DNA of 64,000 nucleotides from Paramoeba atlantica (GCA_977017575.1 CDRNVI010000048.1:62001-126000), one strand, 5' to 3'; shown: positions 1 to 9,002, counted from the stretch's first letter. The notes: generated from the letters alone by a model not told the origin. A program made the numbers and translations.

Positions 1-2512
1 TTCGGCTATTCTGCCCCAAAACGTTCAAAAGAAAAACTTTTAATACTGACTCGTCATCAGGATGCCCACCATGTTCATCATTATGCTCGCTTGAAAGCTC
101 GAGAAAAAGAGAGCGCGGAAGGCCCACCTCCCGAACCTTACTCCTCAAGACGCCACACAAATAATCTATCCAAACAGTATACAAAGAGAAAAGAATTTTA
201 CACATCACTGAAAAGCAAAAAGGTATTTGTAACGCTAACTCGAGGCAGTAATTCTGAATTCGCACGAGCTCACAGGAACTTTGGTCTAGCACGTAGTCAG
301 TACCTCCTAATAGGAAGAGAGGATTGTTGTTGTCTTCTGGTACTTGGAATCGCAAAATTTTGACGTTTCTGATGGAAAAGTCTTCGGCATTGTGATCCAA
401 AGCAATTTTTAGGCGTTGCAGTATGTGTGCATACATGCTGGGAAGTGTCTGCTTCAATATGGTCACACGCGATTGAGATAAGAATGATGAGAAAGTAGTC
501 TCATGAGGTACTATCGGCTCAGACAGTCTAGCGTACTTGGAAATAAGACCATTTAGTTTAGTACTAAACTGAGCAAGTGGTAAATAGATATAAGGCAAAG
601 TCATGTGGCTCGTCACGCATAGCTTGTTTGGTGCATCCAAGAATGCATCTTTTTCACAGCGCGATTGTTTGCTCGTAGAAGTTACAGAATTTTTTTCAAT
701 TCCTGTTTCTTCTAGCATTGAAAGCGTCTTACTAGAGATCAAGAAATTCGGTATCATATCCACGTGAATATTAGCCAACTCTTTTCTTAGCGTGCCAAAT
801 GATGCATCTACGTTATATGTGGTTTCGCTGAGATCAGATGCATCGGTAGCAGTCCTTGTCTCAACACAAGTAACATTTTTCCCTTTTTCTAAATCCTTAC
901 TTCGACATGTTCCGTATATAGGGGCGTCCGCTAGCCCTTGTATCAGTGTAATACATTTTTGTTGGGCTTCTAAAAGTAAACTTCGTAGTTGAAATTGCTT
1001 TGCTCTCACTAAATCATTCGTCGCAACGCTCGTAGCATTCCTTAATATAGCTAAAGGGGCCTCATAAGGCTTTCTTAGAACATTACTTTCATCTATAAAC
1101 TGGGACTCGTGATGCACTTCTTCGCTAGAAAGTCTCTTAATCACAGATTCTAATTGTGCGTAAGGTGCGGCAGAGTGGAAAACGGGATACGCATTCGACA
1201 ACAGATAGGACGAATCGACGTCAATATCAAGAGTCTCGGCCTGATGATATGAATCGTATTCATCTAGAAAGTCAACCAACCTGCGAAGAATGGAAATTAT
1301 GTGAGGATCATGCTTATCATGATTTGATGCATTATCCTCCATCTCTCGTCCAATTTCTTTTTGCAATGCCTTTCTAAGTTCAATGTTCACTATTGAGGGT
1401 TCACTACAGCGCATCTCTGTGGGCTTTAATTGGCTGACATGTGAATTACTCTCTTCTCCATCGAAAGATAAACCAATGGGCTTGTACTGTGGACATGAAC
1501 TATCGTACCGCAAGCCTACATGTCCCTCCCTGGCGTATTTATTCGAACCGATTCTGAAATGTGGCAATGCTATTTCAATAAATATGTCGTGAAACATACA
1601 CACGTTGTTTAGAAAAACAAGTGTTCGACTGAAGCAACGGGTTAACACACTTTGCAGTTTCGTCCACGGAAAGGAAAGAAAATCGCCCGAACAGTCAGAA
1701 GTGCTCAAACATGTTTTGATATCCGGGAGAAAAGAGCTTAGGAGATCCTCTACATGTGATTGAACACACTGCAGAACATTATGATAGCCTAATTCCGATA
1801 TGCCAAGTGAGTTTATACAGTTAATGTAGTGCTTCAAGTGACGCTCAGAGGAAGATACTGGAAGACCTTGGGCCTTCAAAATTGTACGATCTAGTCCTTT
1901 AAGAAGTTGCGCTATACATTTTTTTCGCAGTTTATCAAACTTATTTTGTTGTGAAAGAAACTCTTCAGAAACTTCCTGAGGAATCTGCAAGCGAGTTGCC
2001 TTTTCAACAGTTCTTTGCAAGGAGTTCCACAAATTAAATGTAGATATGGCGTAAAGATGGTTTCGATTTTCTATGCAGGATCGCAAAGAACCTAAATATT
2101 CATTTCGACGCTTTCGGAGCTCTAAAATCTTGGTATTATGCGATGCCAAGTACCAGTCTCGATATGATTTTTCTACCGGGATGCATCTCAGTTCTCTTTG
2201 AATCATTTTTCGTGCCTCAATAGCATAGGATCTTAGGCCACCCATACGGCGAATATCTTGATCTACATCTTTAACAACGGACTCTCGAATTCGTAGTCTT
2301 TCGAATAGCATAGTGGAATTGTTTTCTGCATAGTTTTCAATAAGCGATGTTAGTCGGAGTTCCATGTTTGTCATCTCTGAACAGTGTTTTGCAACATTCC
2401 TTTTTTCGTTGATTACTTCCGCAAAAGCACACGAAAGATTGGGATCAACATTGGTACATTCCGCAGGATACACGTCTTCCAAAGAAGACATGCATCGCCC
2501 GTATAAATCCAT
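1..2512 (-). CDS. Large helical protein, C-terminus outside window
   Basis: An uninterrupted frame of 837 codons runs from an ATG at 2512 to the left edge, so the C-terminus is missing. I checked the frame triplet by triplet and found no stop. The first 250 residues are charged and look alpha-helical, with heptad-like stretches (for example around MTNMELRLTSLIENYAEN and KFDKLRKKCIAQLLKGLD). A polar middle follows, then a more hydrophobic region near the edge. I recognise no catalytic motif, zinc ligands or membrane segment. The pattern of a coiled N-terminus followed by long helical rods recalls subunits of vesicle-tethering complexes (exocyst, GARP, COG), but this is only an impression. It is the most downstream gene of the minus-strand array in this window, 194 bp after the hydrolase-like gene. 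Confidence 0.85.
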   Translation of the reverse strand, partial: MDLYGRCMSSLEDVYPAECTNVDPNLSCAFAEVINEKRNVAKHCSEMTNMELRLTSLIENYAENNSTMLFERLRIRESVVKDVDQDIRRMGGLRSYAIEARKMIQRELRCIPVEKSYRDWYLASHNTKILELRKRRNEYLGSLRSCIENRNHLYAISTFNLWNSLQRTVEKATRLQIPQEVSEEFLSQQNKFDKLRKKCIAQLLKGLDRTILKAQGLPVSSSERHLKHYINCINSLGISELGYHNVLQCVQSHVEDLLSSFLPDIKTCLSTSDCSGDFLSFPWTKLQSVLTRCFSRTLVFLNNVCMFHDIFIEIALPHFRIGSNKYAREGHVGLRYDSSCPQYKPIGLSFDGEESNSHVSQLKPTEMRCSEPSIVNIELRKALQKEIGREMEDNASNHDKHDPHIISILRRLVDFLDEYDSYHQAETLDIDVDSSYLLSNAYPVFHSAAPYAQLESVIKRLSSEEVHHESQFIDESNVLRKPYEAPLAILRNATSVATNDLVRAKQFQLRSLLLEAQQKCITLIQGLADAPIYGTCRSKDLEKGKNVTCVETRTATDASDLSETTYNVDASFGTLRKELANIHVDMIPNFLISSKTLSMLEETGIEKNSVTSTSKQSRCEKDAFLDAPNKLCVTSHMTLPYIYLPLAQFSTKLNGLISKYARLSEPIVPHETTFSSFLSQSRVTILKQTLPSMYAHILQRLKIALDHNAEDFSIRNVKILRFQVPEDNNNPLFLLGGTDYVLDQSSCELVRIQNYCLELALQIPFCFSVMCKILFSLYTVWIDYLCGVLRSKVREVGLPRSLFLELSSEHNDEHGGHPDDESVLKVFLLNVLGQNSR

Positions 2513-2706
2513 TTTACGGGAATCTTAAAAAAGAAGGTAAAATATGCAAATCCCTCGTAAAACAGTCATTCTCTCTGTCCCTTATCGTGGAGTACAGTGA
2601 CTTATTGAAAAAAAATTGTATACTAGTAACGTACAGAAGTACATGCTCATTAGAGCAGACAACGATTCAGAAGAACAGAAACCAAAACTCTCAAAATTTA
2701 CCAAAA

Positions 2707-3480
2707 TCATCGCCGGTATCCCGAAAGTGAAGTGCTGGTACTAAAATAAGTACCGCATAATTCGGCTATCCAAGGTCCCACACTTGTGATGATTTCGTTT
2801 ACAGGCAAAGAACCATGATCCGAAGTCTTGTTACCTATCTCGATCCACTTTGTGGTGCGAGACGGATCCTGAAAAAAGTTTGTTACCTCTGAGTTCACAT
2901 GAGCAGAAGTGTCTTTCCTGTCCCTGACAAATAACATGGGGAGATTTTTCACGGCCGGATTTTGCAGTACTGAAACGAACAACGCGTGTTGTGTGTGAAA
3001 TTTCGAGATAATACAAAACGGATAATTAACTGCTATGAACCCATGAATGTGTTTAAGGGGAAAACTATTCAGCACGCTACCGGCAAGAAAAGCACCATAT
3101 TCTATCCCGCCGAGCACGATACCCTGTGGATATAGCTCTACCACTTCTTTAAGAACTTCAATCACATCCAAACGGTCTACATCAGCTGTGTCACGTGAAC
3201 CTCCGCTGGGACTCACACCTCTGTAATTAAAACGAAACGAAATCAAGTTTGCAAAGGAAGCTGTGTCACACAACGTGCTTAGGCCAGCGTGCTCAAAGCT
3301 ATAGTTGTGCTGGGGGTGTGAGCCGCACCACACCACAACAGGCCGCGTGATACCACGACTAATGCCAAAGGGTCTCTGCACCAAACCGTGTATCTCGATA
3401 CCCGACTGTGTACAAAACCGATACGTAGATTTAGAGGCTATGGTTAAACGCTCCAAAAGTCTCACTTGGTGAGAAAGCAT
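2707..3480 (-). CDS. Alpha/beta-hydrolase-fold protein lacking the catalytic serine
   Basis: This 257-residue protein has the layout of a small alpha/beta hydrolase. A strand with WCGSHP comes near residue 50, then SFRFNYRGVSPSGG near residue 83, which corresponds to the family's RNFRGVGxSxG motif. The nucleophile elbow is near residue 120, an acidic RDRKDT near 190 and a C-terminal SDHGSL that could hold the histidine. The elbow reads LGGIEYGAFLAG, where active relatives have GxSxG, so a glutamate sits at the serine position. If the sequence is right, classical serine-hydrolase chemistry is lost and the protein may be a binding or scaffold relative. The ATG at 3480 is the first possible start. 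The sequence shows no signal peptide or membrane anchor. Confidence 0.75.
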   Translation of the reverse strand: MLSHQVRLLERLTIASKSTYRFCTQSGIEIHGLVQRPFGISRGITRPVVVWCGSHPQHNYSFEHAGLSTLCDTASFANLISFRFNYRGVSPSGGSRDTADVDRLDVIEVLKEVVELYPQGIVLGGIEYGAFLAGSVLNSFPLKHIHGFIAVNYPFCIISKFHTQHALFVSVLQNPAVKNLPMLFVRDRKDTSAHVNSEVTNFFQDPSRTTKWIEIGNKTSDHGSLPVNEIITSVGPWIAELCGTYFSTSTSLSGYRR

Positions 3481-3848
3481 GAGCGCCCGATACTAAGACT
3501 TCGTGAGGATGCTAGGAGAACGTCATGCGGGTAGACAAACCACATATTTGCAAGAAATCAAATCAGGAATCTGCGAAAAAATATCAGAACATTGGCAGTA
3601 ATTCTTCAGCGAAGTATAATACATATTTGCATAATGAGAAAGTGCAAACAAATGTTGAAAACTAACTATTGATAAGCCACGCTCATCCATAAGTAAGTGA
3701 TACAAAAAGCGGAGAATTACTTTTTTATGCTTCTTACACGAGGTTCAAAATCTCGATGATTGGCTTCTCAAAACTGCATGATTCTTAGAAATCATACACC
3801 GAAAAGAAGCCGTTCAGAATAGGAAGTTTCATCCATTTTCTGGTCAAA
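3481..3848. other. Intergenic spacer
   Basis: AT-rich spacer between two minus-strand genes. A 60-codon minus-strand open frame lies here, but its composition and lack of recognisable motifs give no reason to call it a gene. I see no repeat or RNA gene. Confidence 0.5.
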
Positions 3849-4277
3849 TCATATAACTGAGTTTCGAACTTCTGTTTTGATGCGACCATAATTCGCATTC
3901 TTTAAACTGATTGATTGAATGCATGTCCCCCTTAAAATGATGAAACCAACTTGTTTAAAATAAACGCCATCTTTCGGAATGTCGTTGTCCGCGCTAATAT
4001 GGTCTTTATCAGTTGACTGAGAATAACTCAATTGCCTGCGCTTTACTATTGCGTGCATTTTATCCTGATAATTCGGGTCTGAAGTGACATCCTCTTCAGT
4101 GTCGAGCAGGGCGACGTTACCATTACGATCGAAAGATACAAGTTTACCTGCGAATTTCCTGTTGTCGTCGGTATTAACGTTAATGCGATAACCAACTAAA
4201 GGCAGCAGCCCACCGCGAAAATCTGGGACGACGTTTTGCTTGCCAAACACATGACGTTTGTCTGAAGGGGCGTGCAT
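3849..4277 (-). CDS. Sm-fold protein, SmB-like
   Basis: The 142-residue product carries an Sm fold. Sm1 is visible as GYRINVNTDDNRKFAGKLVSFD followed by NVALLDTEED (the G-x-L-x-x-FD-x-x-N pattern of the family). Sm2 is FIILRGTCIQSISL near residues 115-130, matching the family's LxxxLRGxxIxSIS. About 40 residues separate the two motifs. The long insert and the LRG-type Sm2 are closest to SmB, which has the same layout in the seven-member ring on spliceosomal snRNAs. An LSm protein is the alternative. In kinetoplastids these rings serve mainly SL-RNA trans-splicing. The ATG at 4277 is the first in frame. A second Sm protein is encoded at 40781-41287. Confidence 0.72.
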   Translation of the reverse strand: MHAPSDKRHVFGKQNVVPDFRGGLLPLVGYRINVNTDDNRKFAGKLVSFDRNGNVALLDTEEDVTSDPNYQDKMHAIVKRRQLSYSQSTDKDHISADNDIPKDGVYFKQVGFIILRGTCIQSISLKNANYGRIKTEVRNSVI

Positions 4278-4690
4278 GTATAATTCGTACTGAAAGTCAA
4301 GATTTCCTCTACATTTAAATCACAAGGCATTGATTCTTCTATGATTATTCTCTTTTTAGCTACGTACCTATTTTTGTTCGGCTGAAAGAAATAATGTACA
4401 AAACAAAAAACAATGCTAACCTATTTTCGGCAAAACACTTGTGATTAAAACACACTTGTGATTAAACACTTGTCATTATTTTTCAATGGTTGCGCTCATT
4501 TTTAACTCCTTTCTGACAAAGCAAACCTGTCCTTGCATAAATCATGTGGTGCATCTTCCTGGCGAGAATGACGCACTTTTTGCTCTTTAGTGAATTTTAG
4601 TAGATGAGAAACTCATCTGCTTCTTTGACTGGTTCTCATTAGGCAGGCAATCATTCCACAACTGTACTGTTTCTTCGCCAGGATACATTA
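4278..4690. other. Gene-free spacer at the edge of the insertion island
   Basis: No coding signal on either strand. A short direct repetition of the segment reading cacttgtgattaaa occurs near 4436-4470. The transition to repeat-rich DNA begins at the end of this stretch. Confidence 0.5.
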
Positions 4691-4990
4691 CCGTATACCC
4701 CACCAGTAAGAGAATGGGTTTTGGGTCGAAATGGCTAAATCTCCCTTACTGGGGGGGGTATGCTTTTTTGACCAGTTTCCTCTTTTCTCCCAACTTTTTT
4801 GACTATTTTTTTCTATTTTTTCTTCTGAAAACGTGTTAAAACGCTTATTTGGGTTACCCCCGAGGCCCCCAACATGCAGGCACCCACCCCCTACCCCCTA
4901 TACGCCCCCTGTGGGGCGCCCGAGCCAAATCTCTCTTACTGGGGGTCAGCCCCAAAAGAGCCAAATCCCTCTTTTGGGGGGGGTATACGG
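4691..4990. mobile_element. 300-bp TA-flanked miniature inverted-repeat element (family A)
   Basis: The left end reads ccgtataccccaccagtaag and the right end, read in reverse, ccgtataccccccccaaaag, so the termini are inverted over at least the first 11 bases and imperfectly beyond. A TA lies on both sides (4689-4690 and 4991-4992), the target duplication typical of Tc1/mariner-type transposition. The interior has runs of G and C and a second internal copy of the cttactggggg motif. It encodes nothing convincing, so it is most likely a non-autonomous element (MITE). A 45-bp piece with the same end is found at 21209-21253. Confidence 0.75.
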
Positions 4991-5137
4991 TATGCATCTT
5001 TATCCAAGACCTTGATGTTTCACATCAATCACTGAAAGAACTATCGGACATCGGAGGCGCCCTTCGCCTTGATTTCCTATCAGGTTATCCGTCGCCTTCT
5101 GAGTCGGAGAAAGTGCATTATGCATCTGCGCTTGGTC

Positions 5138-5605
5138 TATGGGGGTCCAGAGGGGGGGCGCAGGGGGGGTCCAGGGGGCGTACGTCGCAATTTTTTTCGA
5201 ATTTTTTGCCTTTCAACATCGAGCGCAGTGAAGTGGTAGAGTATGCCGCGGCAATAATTTTCCACCCCCCACCTGGGGGTGACCCCCCCCTGTTATGCGT
5301 AGGAGGGGTCCGACAAGTTTGAAAAATCCGAAATTTTTGGAGTGACCCAAAAAATAAATATTGACCAAAAAAGAAGTACTAAGAAGTAAAAATATTATTT
5401 TTCCAAAATCGACTCCTAACACGTATTTTAAGAGACTCAAAATGGAATAATTTCGAAGATAATAATTTCACATTTTGGTATGAATATGACCACAAAAAAT
5501 CAACAAAAAAAAATGAAAGTTTAAGAGTTTTGGACCTCAGCTAGAATTCTACGACGTTTTTTTCGGCAGATTAGCCTCCTGTCCCTACTGGTAAGGCATC
5601 AAAAG
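5138..5605 (+). repeat. Dispersed G-run repeat R1, copy 1
   Basis: This stretch matches, over its whole length, the reverse complement of about 38380-38720 and, more distantly, 8030-8345. Shared landmarks in order: a G-rich start with ggggtcca, the segment gaattttttgc, a block reading gaagtggtagagta, a C-run with ggaggggtccgacaa, a phrase ending tatttttccaaaatcg, and a tail with ctacgacgtttttttcg and tggtaaggcatc. Compared with copy 3 it carries an extra segment of about 85 bp bounded by an 8-bp direct repeat (tttaagag at 5427-5434 and 5520-5527). Short open frames exist on both strands but look accidental. Confidence 0.8.
5435..5519. mobile_element. Small insert inside repeat copy 1, flanked by 8-bp duplication
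   Basis: Copy 3 of the repeat (38.4 kb) reads straight through cgttttaagagtttt, whereas copy 1 reads tttaagag, 85 bp of unique sequence, then tttaagag again. This is the signature of a small insertion with an 8-bp target-site duplication. The insert is AT-rich and has no obvious inverted ends. A deletion in the other copies is the alternative. Confidence 0.5.
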
Positions 5606-6021
5606 GCGGAAGAATTATTGAACGAAATGAGCCGAAATCCCACGTAGGAAGCACAGTGTGAATTACTTCGCACTAAAGGGCCTAGCGTCATAAGATCAAT
5701 CACACATGCTCGTAATGTTCGAGCTGTGACATGCCCCAAACTTGGTTCTACCCGGTGGATTTCTGATAAATTTGAAAGTATAAAGTATAGCTTGACTGGC
5801 CCGGCTCGGGTGTCAGTCACGCACACTTCCTGTACAATGGAAGGTCGGACGTTAACCTCATTCCCTTGCAAGAGAATTAAGAGGGCTGAAACTAGAGATT
5901 TACGATCCCGGCCGATCCCATCGGTCCTGGTTGAATTTACGTGGAAGAAAAGTCTTGGTGAAAACGCGAGTTCTAGAAATTCGGCGAAAGAAATAGCGAC
6001 CATTTTTTTACAGAAACTCAT
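5599..6021 (-). CDS. Doubtful 140-residue protein of unknown function
   Basis: An open frame of 140 codons starts at an ATG at 6021. It lies on the same strand as all other host genes, and the upstream minus-strand sequence has pyrimidine-rich stretches (GTTTAGTTTCTCCTACCTTC, then TTGTTTTTGATTTTT). The product alternates hydrophobic and charged segments (KLYFILSNLSEIHRVEP, ARTLRACVIDLMTLGPL) in a protein-like way. I do not recognise it. Its last residues run into the end of repeat copy 1. A plus-strand frame (5726-6094) overlaps it and looks less natural. It may be a small isolated gene inside the insertion island or a chance frame. Confidence 0.4.
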   Translation of the reverse strand: MSFCKKMVAISFAEFLELAFSPRLFFHVNSTRTDGIGRDRKSLVSALLILLQGNEVNVRPSIVQEVCVTDTRAGPVKLYFILSNLSEIHRVEPSLGHVTARTLRACVIDLMTLGPLVRSNSHCASYVGFRLISFNNSSAF

Positions 6022-6269
6022 TCAATTGTTAAAAATCAAAAACAATATTCATATGAAGGTAGGAGAAACTAAACAAACATTTACTATTAAATAGAAAGCC
6101 CCTATATATTTTTGTTTCTCCTCTTTCGCTCTTTGGACTTGAGTGCAAATCTCTGCTGCGCGTATCCTTTGTCGTCTGATTCTTTTGCTTTAGCTGAGCG
6201 TTCTTTAAATTAAAGTACGTCCTCTGTGATTTTGACCCCTGCTCAGAACATTTTCCTATCCGACTAACG

Positions 6270-6819
6270 CCTTTTGAGGGGTTGAAGAAGTTCATCCAAT
6301 TGGTAAAACCTCTGACGCACGCGAAGCAGGTTGTCACGAGAACACTGCGAAGCGTTGGATTCAGCGATACGAGGAGACAGGAGACGTGGATAATAACCCG
6401 AGCTATAACCCTCATTGATGAAGGTACGCGAGATTTGCCTTATGGAATTCCGTCATGGTCGAACCTCGTGTCAACCCTTCAGTCCGAAAGGTTTTATTGT
6501 TCCCGGCGCTCTATCACGCGCACTTTAAAGCGTGAAGGCATCATTTTGCACACTGTCCCCCGTCATCCAGCTCTTACGGCTTCCCACAAGCAGAAACGAA
6601 TAGAGCTGTGCCGCGAGCTGTCGGAGTGGACCCCTCATGATTTTGAGCCCTCACCATTTTGATGAAAATAGTGTCACAATGCTAGCTTGGCCCCCTCAGC
6701 CTCCTGATCTCAACCCCATCGGAAATATTTGGGGACAAATTGAATCACACAAAAATACTAAATGTACCAAAAATAGGGGGGAATTGCGTGATGCAATACA
6801 TTCAGGGTTCAATTGCTGA
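6270..6819 (+). mobile_element. Remnant of a Tc1/mariner-superfamily transposase
   Basis: Pieces of one transposase can be read on the plus strand. A helix-turn-helix segment AKRWIQRYEETGDVDN (6348-6395) matches the family's R-W-x-x-R-Y-x-E-T-G-x-V-x-x signature. A middle piece with ITRTLKREGIILHTVPRHP and TASHKQKRIELCREL (6510-6620) corresponds to the second DNA-binding helix and the linker. A C-terminal piece LAWPPQPPDLNPIGNIWG (about 6681-6740) is the hallmark motif around the third catalytic residue. The pieces lie in different frames, and the part that should hold the first two catalytic acids is absent, so the gene is dead. No terminal repeats could be assigned. Confidence 0.8.
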
Positions 6820-6961
6820 AAGTACTTTGTTGAAGGACTTTTCCCCCTCTAAAAGCCCGTACTGTTCTGTTTAACAAGTAAAGTACTACTTAACAAGCAA
6901 AGTTGATACGAGCAAAGTTGTAGATACGATCATTGTCGTTTTAGTATCGTTCTCCATTTTT

Positions 6962-7067
6962 TTAGTCTCTTCGTTAAACGCGGCAGTAGTTTTCAAGGGG
7001 AAGCGCGCAGCAGTGGTGTCATCTAAGTTGAAAACAACCACTACATTTAATGAAGAGCCTAATAAAG
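6962..7067. repeat. Head-to-head copies of a LKTTxAFNEE-encoding repeat
   Basis: Two inverted copies of a 35-40 bp sequence lie side by side. At 6962-6996 the minus strand reads ttgaaaactactgccgcg then tttaacgaagagactaa. At 7028-7067 the plus strand reads ttgaaaacaaccactaca then tttaatgaagagcctaataaag. A third copy is at 38242-38281. All three can be translated in the same frame as LKTT(A/T)(A/T)FNEE(T/P), suggesting that the repeat derives from a coding sequence. Which protein this was I cannot say. Confidence 0.6.
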
Positions 7068-7176
7068 GATAAAAAGTGATAGAAAAAAGGTCAAAGTAGT
7101 AAAAAATACAGTGTCTTAAGAAGCTACGCAAGCGCCGATCCCGACCGATCCCACCCGATAAGTGACAGGGTCCTCC

Positions 7177-7595
7177 AGGTTTCAGCCCTCTAAGTGTACC
7201 TGTATTTACACACACAAGTCCGACCTGTTAGCCTCGGACCAGCAGGATTATAGGATACCTTACACATATAGGAAGTTTCTTTCCGAGCAATTATCCACTG
7301 TGGTTAAGAGCGAGCTCGAAAGTTTACGAGTACCACAATCCGTTCACGAGCTTACTAACATACTCGAAAATAATTCCATTACAGAACTTATTCAATGTGC
7401 TAAAGAGTTTCTTCAAGAGTGTGCTCTGTTGCGCGTTGCTCAGGAAAAATTTTCTGCTATGCATGATCGATCCATGGCCGCGTTAGTGTATCCTACGTTG
7501 CAACAACTCATAGAGTCCTCCGAGACTGCTCCTCTACACATGATTGATGCTATTAGTGGGTTGAAACCTGTGAAAGGCAAAACCTGGCAAAACCA
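7177..7595 (+). repeat. Coding-like fragment bounded by inverted GGTTTCAACCC motifs
   Basis: The segment starts with aggtttcagccctct at 7177 and ends with gggttgaaacctgt at 7557-7570, the reverse complement apart from single changes. It is followed by aggcaaaacctggcaaaacc. Between them a plus-strand frame runs without stops from about 7195 to 7608. It encodes a helical stretch (for example YRKFLSEQLSTVVKSELE and ECALLRVAQEKFSAM), but no ATG opens it. The flanking motif recurs at 8430-8455, 61965 and 63283. I do not recognise the protein. It may be a piece of a mobile element or of a captured gene. Confidence 0.45.
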
Positions 7596-7608
7596 TAGTG
7601 GCAGTTAA

Positions 7609-8029
7609 TAATTATTATAATGGAAATTATTAATCATTTCTATTATAAAAAAATCCCAATTATCAATAATTATTAATAATTTTTCAATGGTACCTAAAAT
7701 ACTCAATTTTGCGGCCGTCTTCGGGAAAAAATGAATCTGCGGGAACAAATTTCTCTTTCTTGCGGACTGGCACAATGTTCGGCAGGTGGCCTAAGGAAGG
7801 GGGTGGTGAAAGGCGGGTGTGGTGAAAGACCGGGGCGTGTTCTTAATTAATGTTTCCACGGTAAAATAATTATTATTTTTTAAACATAATTATTATTAAA
7901 GACTAAAATTATTAATACTTCTGCCACTATGGGCAAAACCCGCTTATGCTTCATAGATGTGGCGAAGCAAAGTGCTTTGTCAAAAATAGTGAAGAATATA
8001 CTTGGTCTCCATGCGCTGCAAAATATTTT
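7609..8029. other. AT-rich non-coding stretch
   Basis: Dense in aattatt runs around 7610-7690 and 7865-7915, with no convincing frame. Near 7790 the motif aaggggggtggtgaaaggcggg occurs, another G-rich stretch of the kind seen throughout the island. Confidence 0.5.
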
Positions 8030-8345
8030 TTGCGCTACAAAAGGTGAAACTTTTGAAAAAAATATTTTTCGAAATAAACCCCCAGAACGGGTAGCCGAGG
8101 TCTTGGCGCACATTTTCCACCTCCGTACTCGAGGACGACCCCCCCCCCTCGTATCAACAGGACGGGGCCGCCAAGCTCGGTATTTTCTGAAAAGAACATT
8201 GAAAAAAAAGTCAACTTGGCGAAAAACATGGCTTAAAAAATAGTTTTTCAAAATCGTTTCATCTATTGTATTTCGAGAGTTTGGGACCTATACTAGCTTT
8301 CTATGCCGTTGTTTTCACAAGATACCCCTTCTTGAAGCCGTGACA
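8030..8345 (+). repeat. Dispersed G-run repeat R1, diverged copy 2
   Basis: It follows the same order of landmarks as copies at 5138-5605 and 38290-38720: cattttccacc, a C-run, acggggccgccaag, tagtttttcaaaatcg, gagagtttgggacct, and ctatgccgttgttttcac. Many substitutions and small gaps separate it from the other two, so it appears the oldest copy. It lacks the 85-bp insert of copy 1. Confidence 0.6.
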
Positions 8346-8380
8346 CGCCTCCCGAAATGATGTCCCAAAAAATTGGTGTC

Positions 8381-8455
8381 CTGGCAAAACCAGGCGAAAC
8401 TGGGCAAAACCTGGCAAAACTCGGCAAAACTTAACAGGTTTCAACCCTCTTAATG
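8381..8455. repeat. Tandem 10-bp repeats ending in the GGTTTCAACCC motif
   Basis: Five near-identical 10-bp units (ggcaaaacca, ggcgaaactg, ggcaaaacct, ggcaaaactc, ggcaaaactt) run from about 8382 to 8432 and lead into acaggtttcaaccctctt. The same ggcaaaacctggcaaaac phrase adjoins the motif at 7576-7594 and, in reverse, at 63262-63285. Confidence 0.7.
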
Positions 8456-8459
8456 TGCA

Positions 8460-9000
8460 CGTGAAGCGAGTTTCTAACAAGAACGAACTGCTGATTTGGG
8501 GTTCACTAATGTGGTTTTCGCCGGAGTGGATTGTGCTTTTCGCATGCCCGCGTAACAAAACATCGATTTCTGTTGAGCGCGCCGTTCACGCAGTCGAACT
8601 GGTTCTCCTATTTTTGAAACTACGGAAACCGATTGGTCTAACTACGTGACGTGCGAGGATTACGACTGGACTTCAGAGCTAAGCGACGTGGACTGGTGGA
8701 AGCAAGTTGGCAAAAAACGTTTTCCTTCCATATAGGGATGGGCACGCAAATGTGGTGGGGTCAAAATTTCTATAGCTTGGCCAATTTGTGTGATGCACCC
8801 GCATATTACCTTTAACAACAACCGTACGTTACTTCTCTAACAATGTCACAGCCTGTGATTCCATTCTTTCTGTATTTGCGAGGAAATATAATTCTCGGCA
8901 AGTGAGCATAGGAATCGATGTTGTGGCGACTCAGATGTTTCTGCGAGGTAACGAAAAATCATTAGCTCATCATGCAAGCAGTGCTAAATTAAAGAATAAA
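8460..9000. other. Non-coding stretch with short coding-like scraps
   Basis: A scrap reading TDWSNYVTCEDYDWTSELSD can be translated on the plus strand around 8629-8690, but it is not part of a longer open frame. I see no RNA gene. Confidence 0.35.
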
Positions 9001-9002
9001 TA

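Noticed and set aside
3523-3705. 60-codon minus-strand frame between hydrolase and Sm genes
   Set aside because: Short, no motif and likely chance in AT-rich spacer.
5726-6094. Plus-strand 122-codon frame
   Set aside because: It overlaps the minus-strand 140-codon frame, which has a more natural hydrophobic pattern and the array orientation. Neither is certain.
7880-8251. Overlapping open frames on both strands within repeat copy 2
   Set aside because: They are in low-complexity DNA shared with other repeat copies, have no homology signals and contradict each other; treated as repeat sequence.
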